From the NCBI RefSeq assembly GCF_001899645.1, contig NZ_MKVV01000059.1, forward strand, positions 1-64,000: a stretch of DNA of 64,000 nt, written 5' to 3'. This document shows, in pieces, positions 7,779-16,995 of this stretch. The notes below the pieces were generated by a model, which had not been told where the DNA came from, ran no database searches, and worked only from the letters and a program-made list of their open reading frames with translations. The first letter of the stretch is position 1, and every line of letters starts with the position of its first letter. This DNA is from Pseudonocardia sp. 73-21 (lineage in GTDB: Bacteria; Actinomycetota; Actinomycetes; Mycobacteriales; Pseudonocardiaceae). The translations under genes were made by a program, and so were the position numbers.

Positions 7779-8133
7779 GCAGGCGCCCAGCAGCATCCCC
7801 ACCGCCCCGGTGGGCGAGTGGAACACCTACCTGATCGAGACCGCCGGCAACCGGATCCGGGTCACCTTCAACGACACCCTTGTCAACGACTACACCAGCA
7901 CGCGGCGCACCAACGGCTTCCTCGCCCTGCAGGTGCACGGGTTCCCCTCCCGCCTCGCCTTCCGCAACCTGCGGATCAAGGGCCATGGCGCGCACCCGCA
8001 CCCGCTCCGGACCGGCTCCCAGCCGCTGCGGCGCAACCTGGGTTACCGTGATCGCAGATCGCACACGGTCAATGGGCGAGCGCGCGGGAGGCGACGACGG
8101 TGGTACCTCCCGCGCAACCCGGGACCTGGGTGA
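7779..8133 (+). pseudogene. 3-keto-disaccharide hydrolase (DUF1080) C-terminal fragment
   Basis: The frame from about 7779 reads PVGEWNTYLIETAGNRIRVT, FNDTLVNDYTSTRRTNGFLA and LAFRNLRIKGHG, the last two beta-strands of the concanavalin-like DUF1080 fold, which ends in F-R-N-I/L-R-I-K. Upstream it abuts the intron remnant without a start; downstream the frame runs past the natural end into the chrB region to a stop at 8131. The N-terminal two thirds are missing. Probably a remnant of a secreted sugar hydrolase gene cut by rearrangement. Confidence 0.55.
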
Positions 8134-8633
8134 TGTTGTCCTACGGCCTGCCCCGCGAGCCGTCCACCGGTCGGATCGGGGTGTGGCGCAAGCTCAAACG
8201 CCTCGGGGTGGCGCAGATCGGTGACGGAGTGGTCGCGCTGCCGGCGGACGCGCGCACCCGTGAACAGCTGGAATGGATCGCCCAGGACATCACCGACGCC
8301 GGCGGGCACGTCACCGTCTGGCTCGCCCAACCCACCACCGCAGCCGCCGAGCGCGAGCTGGCCGCCTGCCTGGCCGGCGCCCGCGCCGCCGAGTACACCC
8401 AGGTCATCGCGACCGCGCGGGCCGCAACCAGCGCGGCGGCACCGGAGCGTGCGGTGGTGGCGCGGCGGTTGCGCGCGGAGCTGCGCCGGATCAACCGCCG
8501 GGACTACTTCCCGCCCGCCGAACGCGACACCGCGCGCCTCGCTGTGCACGACCTCACCGATCCGATGCCCGACACCTCGACCGCGCCGGGCGCCGAAGAC
8601 CGCGCCGCTGGGGTGCGGGAGCCACAGCCGTGA
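8100..8633 (+). CDS. Chromate resistance protein ChrB, N-terminal domain
   Basis: A 177-aa protein of the ChrB_N family. WVMLSYGLPREPSTGRIGVW at residues 10-29, LKRLGVAQIGDGVVALPADA at 32-51, and a long helical tail match the N-terminal half of ChrB, the chromate-sensing regulator and accessory protein of chromate resistance. In many actinobacteria the N and C domains are separate genes, as here. The stop overlaps the GTG start of the C-terminal part (GTGA at 8630-8633), which indicates translational coupling. No chrA efflux gene is in the window. The start lies inside the run-through of the DUF1080 remnant. Confidence 0.85.
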   Translation: MVPPAQPGTWVMLSYGLPREPSTGRIGVWRKLKRLGVAQIGDGVVALPADARTREQLEWIAQDITDAGGHVTVWLAQPTTAAAERELAACLAGARAAEYTQVIATARAATSAAAPERAVVARRLRAELRRINRRDYFPPAERDTARLAVHDLTDPMPDTSTAPGAEDRAAGVREPQP

Positions 8634-9060
8634 AGTGGGCGACCCGGGCGAACATCCACATCGACCGGGCCGCGTGCACCTGGCTGATTGCCCGCCACGT
8701 CGACCCCGCCGCGAGTTCGTGTTCCTGGCCGACCCCGCCCAGATCCCGGCCGATGCAACGGCGTTCGACCTGCGCGGGGTGGAGCTTGGCCACCATCACG
8801 GCGACTGCAGCCTCGAGACCATTCTGCGCCACTACGAGATCACCGATCCGGTGCTGTGGCGGATCGCCGCGATCATCCACGAGGCCGACCTCGACGACGA
8901 GCGCTACGACGCCCCCGAGGCCCCCGGCCTCGACGTCGCGCTGCGGGGGCTGTCGATGACCTGCACCGACGAGCAGATCCTGGCTCTGACCGGGCCGATC
9001 TTCGACGGGCTCTACGAGTACTACTGTCGCGCCACCCTGATGGGTCGCGAACCCGCCTGA
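8630..9060 (+). pseudogene. ChrB C-terminal domain, frameshifted
   Basis: From GTG 8630 the translation VKWATRANIHIDRAACTWLI ARHVDPAA is the start of the ChrB C-terminal domain. Near 8708-8712 the frame must change by one lost base to continue as FVFLADPAQIPADATAFDLR, GVELGHHHGDCSLETILRHY and DPVLWRIAAIIHEADLDDER, ending GLYEYYCRATLMGREPA at 9060. Everything else is well conserved, so the loss is recent or a sequencing error. Without correction the product stops making sense after about 27 residues. Coupled to the upstream ChrB_N gene. Confidence 0.8.
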
Positions 9061-9100
9061 ACACGACCGCTCGCGACCACGGTCGAGAGGGCAAACCGAC

Positions 9101-9448
9101 TCAGATGGTGATCACGTTGACCGCGAGCGTGATCACGACGGCGAGGGCGCGGAGCTGGCCGTAGCGGCGCGGATCGGCCAGCACCCGCAGGTCGGCGTAC
9201 ACGCTCAGCACCACGAACACCGCGATCGGGGCAGCCAGGTCGTTGGCCGAGAACCCGGGCAGCCCGTCGTCGTTGAGCGCGCCCATGTTCGCGCACAGCC
9301 GCCACCCCACCACCGCGACCGCGGCCAGCACCCCGGCGGCGATGGCGTCCAGCCAGGCCGCGCCGGGCAGCCGCCACACCCCGACCCCGGCCACCAGCAC
9401 ACCGGTGATCGCGGCGGTGAGCAGGATGTGCATCGCACTGAAGATCAT
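9101..9448 (-). CDS. Small four-helix membrane protein
   Basis: A 115-aa protein from ATG 9448 (MIFSAMHILLTAAITGVLVA). Four hydrophobic helices are evident: residues about 5-25, 32-52, 68-88 and 97-115, with a short loop GALNDDGLPGFSANDLAAP between the second and third. No family is named from sequence alone. It is divergent from the beta-propeller gene at 9543 with a 94-bp gap, which may hold a shared promoter region. Confidence 0.7.
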   Translation of the reverse strand: MIFSAMHILLTAAITGVLVAGVGVWRLPGAAWLDAIAAGVLAAVAVVGWRLCANMGALNDDGLPGFSANDLAAPIAVFVVLSVYADLRVLADPRRYGQLRALAVVITLAVNVITI

Positions 9449-9542
9449 CGCCGTATCCCGCGCACGATGCCGTCGCTCACGACCATCGCTATCATGAAAC
9501 CATGGTTGCACAGCTGTTGTCGGTGTCTGTGTGGCGTAGTCG

Positions 9543-10619
9543 GTGACCGTGCCCGGCTCGACACGAGATGCGGGCTGGAGGGGACGGCGGCGACGGCGGC
9601 TGCTGGCGGTCGCCGGCGCGGTCACCATCGCGGCGGTGGCCGGCGTGGCCGTCTTCCTGGTGGGCGGTATCGGCTCGACGCTGCCACCCCGGGTGGAGCT
9701 GTCGCAGCGGATCATCGCGCAGGTGCCGCTGCCCGGGGACGGGTCACGGTTCGACTACGCCAGCTCCGATGACCAGCGCGGCCTGCTGTTCATCGCGCAC
9801 CTGGGCGCCGGCGAGGTCATCGAGGTCGACACGCGCTCCCACCACGTCGTGCGCACCATCCCGAACCTGGCGCAGGTCCACGGCGTACTCGTGGTGCCCG
9901 CGCTGCACCGGGTCTACGCCACCGCCACCGGAACCAACGAGGTCGTCGGCGTCGACGAAGATACCGGCCAGGTCCTCACCCGCACTCCGACCGGGGACTA
10001 CCCCGACGGCCTCGCCTACGACCCGCGCCGCAACACGGTCTGGACCACCAACGAGACCGGCGGCACCGAAACCGTCATCGACGCCGCCACCGGCGCGCCG
10101 CGCGGCAGCACCGACCTGGGCGGGGAGGTCGGCAACGTCACCTACGACCCGACCGGTGACCGGATGTGGGTCGCCGTGCAGGGCCGCGGCGACCTCGCCG
10201 CGATCGACCCCACCACCCACGCCGTCACCCGCCGCGTCCTGCTACCGGGATGCGATCACCCCCATGGGTTGTCCCTCGACCCAGCCGACCGGTTGGGCTT
10301 CGTGGCCTGCGACGCCAACGCCACCCTGCTCACCGTCGACCTCGCCACCGGACAGACGATCGGCAGCAGCCCGGTCGGGCCCCAACCCGACGTGCTGGCC
10401 TACGACCCGGGCGCGCACCGGCTCTACGTCGCCGCCGAAAGCGGCTGGGTCACCCTGCTCGACCTGCACAACCGCCAGCTCGGCATCGCCGGATCGGATC
10501 ATCTCGCCGACGGCGCGCACGTGGTCGCCGTCGACGAGCTCACCCACCACGCCTACTACCCGCTGCCCGCCGGCGTGGACGGCCACCCCGCACTCCTCGA
10601 GACCGAGCCACGCCCGTGA
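9543..10619 (+). CDS. YVTN/NHL-type beta-propeller protein, membrane-anchored
   Basis: A 358-aa protein. Residues about 19-41 form a signal-anchor helix after an Arg-rich stretch (RGRRRRRLLAVAGAVTIAAV), placing the rest outside the cytoplasm. The remainder is a repeated blade pattern of the YVTN type: RGLLFIAHLGAGEVIEVDTR, HRVYATATGTNEVVGVDEDT, NTVWTTNETGGTETVIDAAT, DRMWVAVQGRGDLAAIDPTT, LGFVACDANATLLTVDLATG, HRLYVAAESGWVTLLDLHNR, that is, six visible blades and probably a seventh. Such proteins bind ligands or partners rather than showing a fixed enzymatic activity. The start is GTG; no operon partner downstream. Confidence 0.8.
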   Translation: MTVPGSTRDAGWRGRRRRRLLAVAGAVTIAAVAGVAVFLVGGIGSTLPPRVELSQRIIAQVPLPGDGSRFDYASSDDQRGLLFIAHLGAGEVIEVDTRSHHVVRTIPNLAQVHGVLVVPALHRVYATATGTNEVVGVDEDTGQVLTRTPTGDYPDGLAYDPRRNTVWTTNETGGTETVIDAATGAPRGSTDLGGEVGNVTYDPTGDRMWVAVQGRGDLAAIDPTTHAVTRRVLLPGCDHPHGLSLDPADRLGFVACDANATLLTVDLATGQTIGSSPVGPQPDVLAYDPGAHRLYVAAESGWVTLLDLHNRQLGIAGSDHLADGAHVVAVDELTHHAYYPLPAGVDGHPALLETEPRP

Positions 10620-10997
10620 TCGCGTAGCAGGCTGTCCTAAGCCGCAGTGACTCACGGCGATGGGCCACCGGTGCGGGCCTTCCACCCCCTCGGTCAACAC
10701 AGCGCCTCACGGCGCACCGGGGCTCCGCCCCGCATCCCGGCCCTCGCTCTGGTGGAGGAGACAGCTCAGGCGGTGGTTTCGGCGCAGAGCGCCGCGTGGC
10801 CGAGCTGGACGGTGCCGATCTGCTCCCAGTTCCAGCTACGTTCGGCTCCCCACTGGACCACGAGCATCAGTGCGTCAATGACGAGCTCGGGCGTCGACAG
10901 CCACCTCCACGCGCTGCGCCACACGACATCGCTGCGCGGGGTGCACCTTGCTCGCCTCAGCCATTCGGTCCGGTGAGCACTTGCGGGGGTGGTGATC
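10620..10997. other. Gene-poor stretch with a possible minus-strand gene remnant
   Basis: No complete gene. On the minus strand, from about 10975 to a stop at 10766-10768, one frame reads RSDVVWRSAWRWLSTPELVI followed by DALMLVVQWGAERSWNWEQI and ends HAALCAETTA. It looks like the C-terminal piece of a real protein but has no start and I do not recognise the family. Confidence 0.3.
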
Positions 10998-11390
10998 TCA
11001 GGCGTTGGTGGGACCTGCGGGCGAGCGGATCTGCATGCCCGGCCGACGGCGGTGCACGGTGACGTAGGCGAGACCGTGGAGGCCGGCAGTGAGGCTGCGG
11101 GTGGAACCGACGGGCAGCCACACGAGCTCGCCCGGCACGAGATCGAGATTGCCCGCTCCGGTGGTCAGCGATCCGCTGCCCGCCAGGATGAGCAGGAGCA
11201 CGTCGAGGTCCGGTTCGGTATGGGTGTCGATCGTCCGGCCCGCGGGGAGATTGAGCACGTTGGCGTCGAGTTGGCGGCCGACCTCGTCCAGCCGCCACAC
11301 CACCCCTGCCGGCTGGGCTCCGTGGTCGGCGACGATCGGCTGCAGGTCGTGCAGAACGTGCGGCAGGTCCGGCATTGCCCGATCATTCAT
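10998..11390 (-). CDS. Cupin-domain protein
   Basis: A 130-aa single-domain cupin. The beta-barrel core runs through residues 25-115: NVLNLPAGRTIDTHTEPDLD carries the first metal-site motif, and VPGELVWLPVGSTRSL the second. Small stand-alone cupins bind a metal or small ligand; substrate unknown. It lies 39 bp downstream of the membrane-protein gene (11430-11843), itself coupled to narK, so the three are probably one transcript. A second small cupin closes the narGHJI operon on the other strand. Confidence 0.8.
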   Translation of the reverse strand: MNDRAMPDLPHVLHDLQPIVADHGAQPAGVVWRLDEVGRQLDANVLNLPAGRTIDTHTEPDLDVLLLILAGSGSLTTGAGNLDLVPGELVWLPVGSTRSLTAGLHGLAYVTVHRRRPGMQIRSPAGPTNA

Positions 11391-11429
11391 CGTCGGTCAT
11401 CTCGTGACGAACGGCTCCTGTCCGCGCGG

Positions 11430-11843
11430 TCAAGGGGAGATCGCAAGGAGACCGAGAGTGAACAAGCCGATGACCTTCAGAATCTCCAGGCCGACGTAGA
11501 GGAGGTGGGCGGGGCCGCGAGAGGGGTCCTCACCAGCCAGGACGGCTTCCGTCCGCCTGGTCAGGACGGGGCGCACCGCCGCAAGCTGCACGATCAGGGC
11601 TGCTGCGACCGCGGCGGCGCACCAGAGGACGCCGGCCCCGGGGGAACCGACGACCAGAGCGACGGCCACGACGACGCCCAGCACGATCTCGACGCCGTTC
11701 AGGGCCCGGAAGACCAGACGTCCGATGCCCAGGCCCAGCGGCACGGTGATGCCCGGGGCCCGGAACTTCAGCGGCGCCTCGAGGAACGAGATGCCCAGCA
11801 CCAGTCCGAGCCAGGTGAAGGCGGTGGCGGCGACGATCGTCAT
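11430..11843 (-). CDS. Four-helix membrane protein coupled to narK
   Basis: A 137-aa membrane protein whose ATG (11843) overlaps the narK stop in an ATGA, indicating translational coupling. Four hydrophobic segments are visible, around residues 4-20, 50-67, 70-92 and 115-135 (LLYVGLEILKVIGLFTLGLL), with a conserved-looking loop EAPLKFRAPGI after the first helix. No named family recognised with confidence. Its link to a nitrate/nitrite transporter suggests a role at the membrane during nitrate respiration, but this is inferred from position only. Confidence 0.75.
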   Translation of the reverse strand: MTIVAATAFTWLGLVLGISFLEAPLKFRAPGITVPLGLGIGRLVFRALNGVEIVLGVVVAVALVVGSPGAGVLWCAAAVAAALIVQLAAVRPVLTRRTEAVLAGEDPSRGPAHLLYVGLEILKVIGLFTLGLLAISP

Positions 11844-13114
11844 CGGTGCTGCAGCCCCGGCGGCGGGACCGTCTGCCGTGCGCGCCTGCGCACCGTCGTC
11901 GCGGTGAACAGGGCGGCTGTCGCCGCGGTCGCGGCGAGCAGGACCAGGCCGACCGTGTAGCTGCCGAAGGCCCCGTACACCGCGCCCATGACGAGCGGCG
12001 GGAAGAAGCCTCCGAGCCCGCCTGCGGCGCCGACGACACCGGTGACCGCGCCGACCTGGCCGCCCGGCACGAGCTCGGCGACCATGGCGAACACGGCGCC
12101 GGTGCCGGCGCCGAGCGCCGCGGCCGCGCCGAGGAACGCGATCGTGCCCACCGGGACGAGGGGGAGCCCGAACGCTGCGACGACGGCGAGCAGCGCCACC
12201 ACCGAGTACGAGCCGACGAGGACGGCGATCGGCTCGATCCGGTCCGACAGCCAGCCACCGATCGGACGCATGACCACGGCGAGGACGACGAACCCCGCGG
12301 TACGTAGGGCCGCGTCGCCGCGGTCGAGGTGGAAGGCGCTGACGAGGTAGGTCGGCAGATAGACGCTGAAGGCGACGAACCCGCCGAACGCCACGGCGTA
12401 GAGGAACGACAACTGCAGCGTCACGGGCATGCGCAGGGTCGCGGTCAGTCGGCCGAGCACGGTGCCCGTCGGGATCTGCCGGTCGGGCCGGTCGCGCAGC
12501 AGCAGGTACGCCAGTGCCGAGTAGACGACGAGCACTCCCGCGACGATGTCGAAGGGGAAGCTGCGCCCGGCGGTCGCGGTCAGCTGCACGGTGGTGAACG
12601 CCGAGATGGCGGTGCCGCCCATGCCGGCGCCGAAGACGCCCAGTGCCAGGCCCCGACGCGACGGCGGGTACCAGGAGTTGACGAAGGGGATGCCGATCGC
12701 GAACGTGGTGCCCCCGAGCCCGAGGAAGAACCCGCCCACGAGGTAGCCGGCCAGCGAGTCCGCCCAGTGCCCGAGGTAGAGCACCGGCACGACGGTCAGG
12801 AGTGCGACGGCCGGGAACATGCGCCGGGCCCCGAGACGGTCGGCGAGCGCACCGACGGGTATGCGTCCCAGCGAGCCCACGAGCACCGGCACCGCCACCA
12901 GGAGTGACTGCTGGAACGCGCTGAGATGCAGTTGCTCCCGCAGCGTCGCCCCGAGCGGGGACAGCAGCGCCCAGGCCCAGAACGTCACCGCGAACCCGAC
13001 AGTGGCGACCGCGAGCAGCACCCCGGCCCGGGATGGGGGCGCCGGGGAAGACGGTGCGACGGGTGCGGCAGGTGTACGCCCTGGCGTAGTCGACTCCGTC
13101 ACGGCATCCTCCAT
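11840..13114 (-). CDS. narK: Nitrate/nitrite transporter, MFS family (NarK type)
   Basis: A 424-aa protein with about 12 transmembrane helices after an Ala/Pro-rich cytoplasmic N-terminus. The start is set at ATG 13114; a GTG three codons further in is possible. NarK hallmarks include LVGSLGRIPVGALADRLGAR (MFS motif A region), the glycine-rich stretch GGFFLGLGGTTFAIGIPFVN with SWYPPSRRGLALGVFGAGMG, and VGAVTGVVGAAGGLGGFFPP near the C-terminal half, the second nitrate signature. It takes up nitrate and/or exports nitrite. It is divergent from narG (173-bp gap) and followed by coupled genes for a membrane protein and a cupin. Confidence 0.92.
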   Translation of the reverse strand: MEDAVTESTTPGRTPAAPVAPSSPAPPSRAGVLLAVATVGFAVTFWAWALLSPLGATLREQLHLSAFQQSLLVAVPVLVGSLGRIPVGALADRLGARRMFPAVALLTVVPVLYLGHWADSLAGYLVGGFFLGLGGTTFAIGIPFVNSWYPPSRRGLALGVFGAGMGGTAISAFTTVQLTATAGRSFPFDIVAGVLVVYSALAYLLLRDRPDRQIPTGTVLGRLTATLRMPVTLQLSFLYAVAFGGFVAFSVYLPTYLVSAFHLDRGDAALRTAGFVVLAVVMRPIGGWLSDRIEPIAVLVGSYSVVALLAVVAAFGLPLVPVGTIAFLGAAAALGAGTGAVFAMVAELVPGGQVGAVTGVVGAAGGLGGFFPPLVMGAVYGAFGSYTVGLVLLAATAATAALFTATTVRRRARQTVPPPGLQHR

Positions 13115-13287
13115 CTCGACAGACGACGGTATCCCGGACTCTCGGCCGGGACCATCCGACGCCAACTCTGTACGGCACGCGACGTGATCGACAGGTGGCC
13201 AACGGCCTCCGAGTCGGGACCTTCGGCATTGCCGGGCAGGCATCCGGCCCTGTCAGCCTCGGTGCGACGGATTCGACGGAGGTAAGG

Positions 13288-16200
13288 ATGACCCTCGACA
13301 CGGGCAGCACCGCGCGGCCGGATGGTGGCGGTACGGACGGCCCGGCGGCCGATGCGCTGCTGCGGACCGGGCGCTTCTTCACGCGGCGGGAGACCTCCGA
13401 CGACCTGCGCGCCGTCTTCCGCCACGGAGGCCGTGAGGGTGACGTGTTCTACCGGGACCGGTGGAGCCACGACAAGGTGGTGCGCTCCACCCACGGGGTG
13501 AACTGCACGGGATCGTGCTCGTGGAAGGTCTACGTCAAGGACGGGATCATCACGTGGGAGAGCCAGCAGACCGACTACCCCTCGGTGGGGCCGGACTCCC
13601 CGGAGTACGAGCCGCGCGGTTGTCCGCGGGGCGCGGCGTTCTCCTGGTACACGTACTCGCCGACGCGGGTGCGGTACCCGTACGCCCGTGGAGTGCTGGT
13701 CGAGATGTACCGCGAGGCGAAGGCCCGGCTCGGGGACCCGGTGGCGGCCTGGGCGGAGGTCACCACCGACCCTGAGAAGCGCCGTCGTTATCAGTCCGCC
13801 CGCGGTAAGGGCGGGCACGTACGGGTCTCCTGGGACGAGGCGGTGGAGATCGTCGCTGCCGCGCACGTGCACACGATCAGGACGGTGGGGCCGGACCGGA
13901 TCGCCGGGTTCTCCCCGATCCCGGCCATGTCGATGGTCAGCCACGCCGTGGGGTCGCGGTTCATCGAGCTGATCGGTGGGGCGATGACGTCGTTCTACGA
14001 CTGGTACGCGGACCTGCCGGTGGCGTCACCACAGGTGTTCGGGGACCAGACCGACGTCCCGGAGTCGGGCGACTGGTGGAACGCCACGTACCTGCTCATG
14101 TGGGGCTCGAACGTGCCGGTCACGCGCACGCCGGACGCGCACTGGATGGCCGAGGCCCGCTACAAGGGCCAGAAGGTCGTCGTCGTGTCCCCGGACTACG
14201 CCGACAACACGAAGTTCGCCGACACCTGGCTTCCCGCTCAGCCCGGCACCGACGGAGCGCTGGCGATGGCCATGGGCCATGTGATGCTCAAGGAGTTCTT
14301 CGTCGACCGGCGGGTGCCGTTCTTCGTCGACTACGTGCAGCGCTACACGGACCTGCCCTTCCTGGTGACCCTCGACGAGCGCGATGGCGCGTTCGTTCCG
14401 GGCAAGTTCCTCACCGCCGCCGACCTCGGCGACACCGACGACGGTGCCGCATGGAAGACAGTGCTGCTCGATGGCCGCACCGGGGACCCGGTCGTGCCGA
14501 ACGGGTCGATGGGGTTCCGCTACACCGACGGTGGCGCGGGCCGGTGGAACCTCGACCTCGGGGACGTGGCGCCGCAGCTGACTCTGCTCGACGGCCAGTC
14601 CGCAGAGGTGCTGCTGCCGCGTTTCGACGCCCTCGACGGCACCGGCGGGGTCCTGCGCCGCGGCGTACCCGTCAGGCGGGTGGGGGGCCGGCTGGTGACC
14701 ACCGTGTTCGACCTGATGCTCGCCCAGTACGGCGTGTACCGAGAGGGCATGCCGGGCGCCTGGCCGACCGGCTACGACGACGCCTCGGAGCCCTACACCC
14801 CGGCCTGGCAGGAGCCGATCACGTCGGTACCCGCCGAGCACGTCGAGCGCATCGCCCGGGAGATGGCGGCCAACGCGGAGGAATCCCAGGGTCGCACCAT
14901 GATCATCATGGGTGCGGGCATCTGCCAGTGGTTCCACGGCGACGCCACCTACCGCGCGGTACTGGCGCTGCTCATGCTCACCGGGTCGATGGGTCGCAAC
15001 GGCGGCGGATGGGCGCACTACGTCGGGCAGGAGAAGTGCCGTCCGGTCACCGGCTGGGCGACGATGGCGGGCGCGACGGACTGGCAGCGCCCGCCGCGTC
15101 AGATGATCGGCACCGCGTTCTGGTACACCCACACCGACCAGTGGCGCTACGACGGCTACCGCGCCGACGCCCTCACCTCGCCCCTGGCGAAGGGCCAGCT
15201 GGCCGGTATGCACACCATGGACACCATCGCGCTGTCGGCGAGGCTGGGCTGGATGCCCTCGTACCCGCAGTTCGACCGCAACCCCCTCGACCTCGCCGAC
15301 GAGATCGGGGACGGCGACGTCGCCGCCGGCGTGGCCCGTCGGCTGCAGGACGGATCGCTGCGGTTCGCGATCGAGGACCCCGACGCGCCGGAGAACTGGC
15401 CGCGCTGCCTCACGCTGTGGCGGGCGAACCTGCTGGGGTCCTCGGCCAAGGGCGACGAGTACTTCCTGCGGCACCTGCTCGGCACGCACGACAACCTGCA
15501 GGCCGAGCAGACCCGGCCCGATCTGCGCCCGCGCGACGTCGTGTGGCACGACGGGGAGCCGCCCCAGGGCAAGCTCGACCTGCTGCTGTCGCTGGACTTC
15601 CGGATGACCAGCTCCACGCTGCTGTCGGACGTCGTCCTCCCGGCGGCCACCTGGTACGAGAAGCACGACCTCAACACCACCGACATGCACCCCTTCGTGC
15701 ACGCGTTCAACCCGGCGATCGACCCGCCGTTCGAGTCCCGGACCGACTTCGACGCCTTCCACGCGATCGCCCGGCGCTTCTCCGATCTCGCCCGCACCCA
15801 CCTCGGCGTGCGGCGCGACATCGTCGCCGTCCCGCTGCAGCACGACACCCCCGGTGAGACGTCCCAGCCCGGCGGGCGGGTCCTGGACTGGCGGGCCGGG
15901 GAGGTGGAGGCGGTCCCCGGCCGGACGATGCCGAACTTCGTGACGGTCGAGCGCGACTACGCCGCCGTCGCGGACAAGATGGCCGCGATCGGTCCACTGA
16001 TCGACCGCCTGGGCATGACGACCAAGGCCGTCACCTACCACCCGGACGAGGAGGTCGCCTACCTCTCCGCGAAGAACGGGGTGATGCTCGGCGGAGCCGC
16101 GGACGGACGCCCGGCCATCGACACCGACGCGAAGATGGCCGAGGCGATCCTCGCGCTCTCGGCCACCACGAACGGGCGGCTGGCCGTGCAGGGCTTCCGG

Positions 16201-16995
16201 CAGCTGGAACGGCGCACGGGAACGCACCTGGCCGACCTCGCCGAGGGCAGCGAGGAGAAGCGGATCACCTTCGCCGACACGCAGGCCCGTCCGGTCCCGG
16301 TGATCACCAGCCCGGAGTGGTCGGGCAGCGAGACGGGCGGGCGGCGCTACGCGCCGTTCACCGTCAACGTGGAACGGCTCAAGCCGTGGCACACCCTCAC
16401 CGGGCGGATGCACTTCCTGCTCGATCACGACTGGATGCACGAGTTCGGGGAGACGCTGCCGATCTACCGGGTGCCGCTGGACATGCACCGGCTGTTCGGT
16501 GAACCGGAGATCGGTACGCGCGGCGCCGACGGGGCGTCGGTGACCGTCCGCTACCTGACCCCGCACTCGAAGTGGTCGATCCACTCCGAGTACCAGGACA
16601 ACCTGTTCATGCTCTCGCTCTCCCGGGGTGGCCCCGTCGTGTGGATGAGCGAGCCCGACGCCACGTCGATCGGTGTGAAGGACAACGACTGGGTCGAGGC
16701 GGTCAACCGCAACGGCGTGATGGTGCTGCGCGCGATCGTCACCCACCGGATCCCGGCCGGCACGGTCTTCGTCTACCACGCGCAGGAGCGGGTGGTGAAC
16801 GTGCCGAAGTCGGAGGCGACCGGCCGCCGTGGCGGCATCCACAACTCCCTGACCCGGATCCTGGTCAAACCCACGCACCTCATCGGCGGTTACGCGCAGC
16901 TGTCCTTCGCGTTCAACTATCTCGGTCCGACCGGTAACCAGCGTGACGAGGTCACGGTCGTCCGGCGCCGAACCAGCCAGAAGGTGGAGTACTGA
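13288..16995 (+). CDS. narG: Respiratory nitrate reductase, alpha subunit
   Basis: A 1235-aa catalytic subunit of the membrane-bound cytoplasm-facing nitrate reductase, close to the E. coli length of 1247. The start at ATG 13288 follows GGAGG. HGVNCTGSCSW (H69, C73, C77) with C111 in RGCPRGAAF gives the FS0 [4Fe-4S] site with its His ligand. FYDWYADLPVASPQVFGDQT is the conserved region holding the Asp that binds molybdenum of the bis-MGD cofactor. It reduces nitrate to nitrite with electrons from quinol through NarI and NarH. First gene of narGHJI plus cupin; its stop overlaps narH by one base (TGATG). Confidence 0.97.
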   Translation: MTLDTGSTARPDGGGTDGPAADALLRTGRFFTRRETSDDLRAVFRHGGREGDVFYRDRWSHDKVVRSTHGVNCTGSCSWKVYVKDGIITWESQQTDYPSVGPDSPEYEPRGCPRGAAFSWYTYSPTRVRYPYARGVLVEMYREAKARLGDPVAAWAEVTTDPEKRRRYQSARGKGGHVRVSWDEAVEIVAAAHVHTIRTVGPDRIAGFSPIPAMSMVSHAVGSRFIELIGGAMTSFYDWYADLPVASPQVFGDQTDVPESGDWWNATYLLMWGSNVPVTRTPDAHWMAEARYKGQKVVVVSPDYADNTKFADTWLPAQPGTDGALAMAMGHVMLKEFFVDRRVPFFVDYVQRYTDLPFLVTLDERDGAFVPGKFLTAADLGDTDDGAAWKTVLLDGRTGDPVVPNGSMGFRYTDGGAGRWNLDLGDVAPQLTLLDGQSAEVLLPRFDALDGTGGVLRRGVPVRRVGGRLVTTVFDLMLAQYGVYREGMPGAWPTGYDDASEPYTPAWQEPITSVPAEHVERIAREMAANAEESQGRTMIIMGAGICQWFHGDATYRAVLALLMLTGSMGRNGGGWAHYVGQEKCRPVTGWATMAGATDWQRPPRQMIGTAFWYTHTDQWRYDGYRADALTSPLAKGQLAGMHTMDTIALSARLGWMPSYPQFDRNPLDLADEIGDGDVAAGVARRLQDGSLRFAIEDPDAPENWPRCLTLWRANLLGSSAKGDEYFLRHLLGTHDNLQAEQTRPDLRPRDVVWHDGEPPQGKLDLLLSLDFRMTSSTLLSDVVLPAATWYEKHDLNTTDMHPFVHAFNPAIDPPFESRTDFDAFHAIARRFSDLARTHLGVRRDIVAVPLQHDTPGETSQPGGRVLDWRAGEVEAVPGRTMPNFVTVERDYAAVADKMAAIGPLIDRLGMTTKAVTYHPDEEVAYLSAKNGVMLGGAADGRPAIDTDAKMAEAILALSATTNGRLAVQGFRQLERRTGTHLADLAEGSEEKRITFADTQARPVPVITSPEWSGSETGGRRYAPFTVNVERLKPWHTLTGRMHFLLDHDWMHEFGETLPIYRVPLDMHRLFGEPEIGTRGADGASVTVRYLTPHSKWSIHSEYQDNLFMLSLSRGGPVVWMSEPDATSIGVKDNDWVEAVNRNGVMVLRAIVTHRIPAGTVFVYHAQERVVNVPKSEATGRRGGIHNSLTRILVKPTHLIGGYAQLSFAFNYLGPTGNQRDEVTVVRRRTSQKVEY

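Noticed and set aside
11430-13382. One 650-codon frame spanning narK and the membrane protein
   Set aside because: Only its last 137 codons are protein-like (the membrane protein); the rest is out of frame with narK.
14026-16878. A 950-codon open frame antisense to narG
   Set aside because: High-GC codon bias leaves antisense frames open; the translation is Arg/Gly/His-rich with no fold-like pattern, whereas narG on the other strand is fully conserved.
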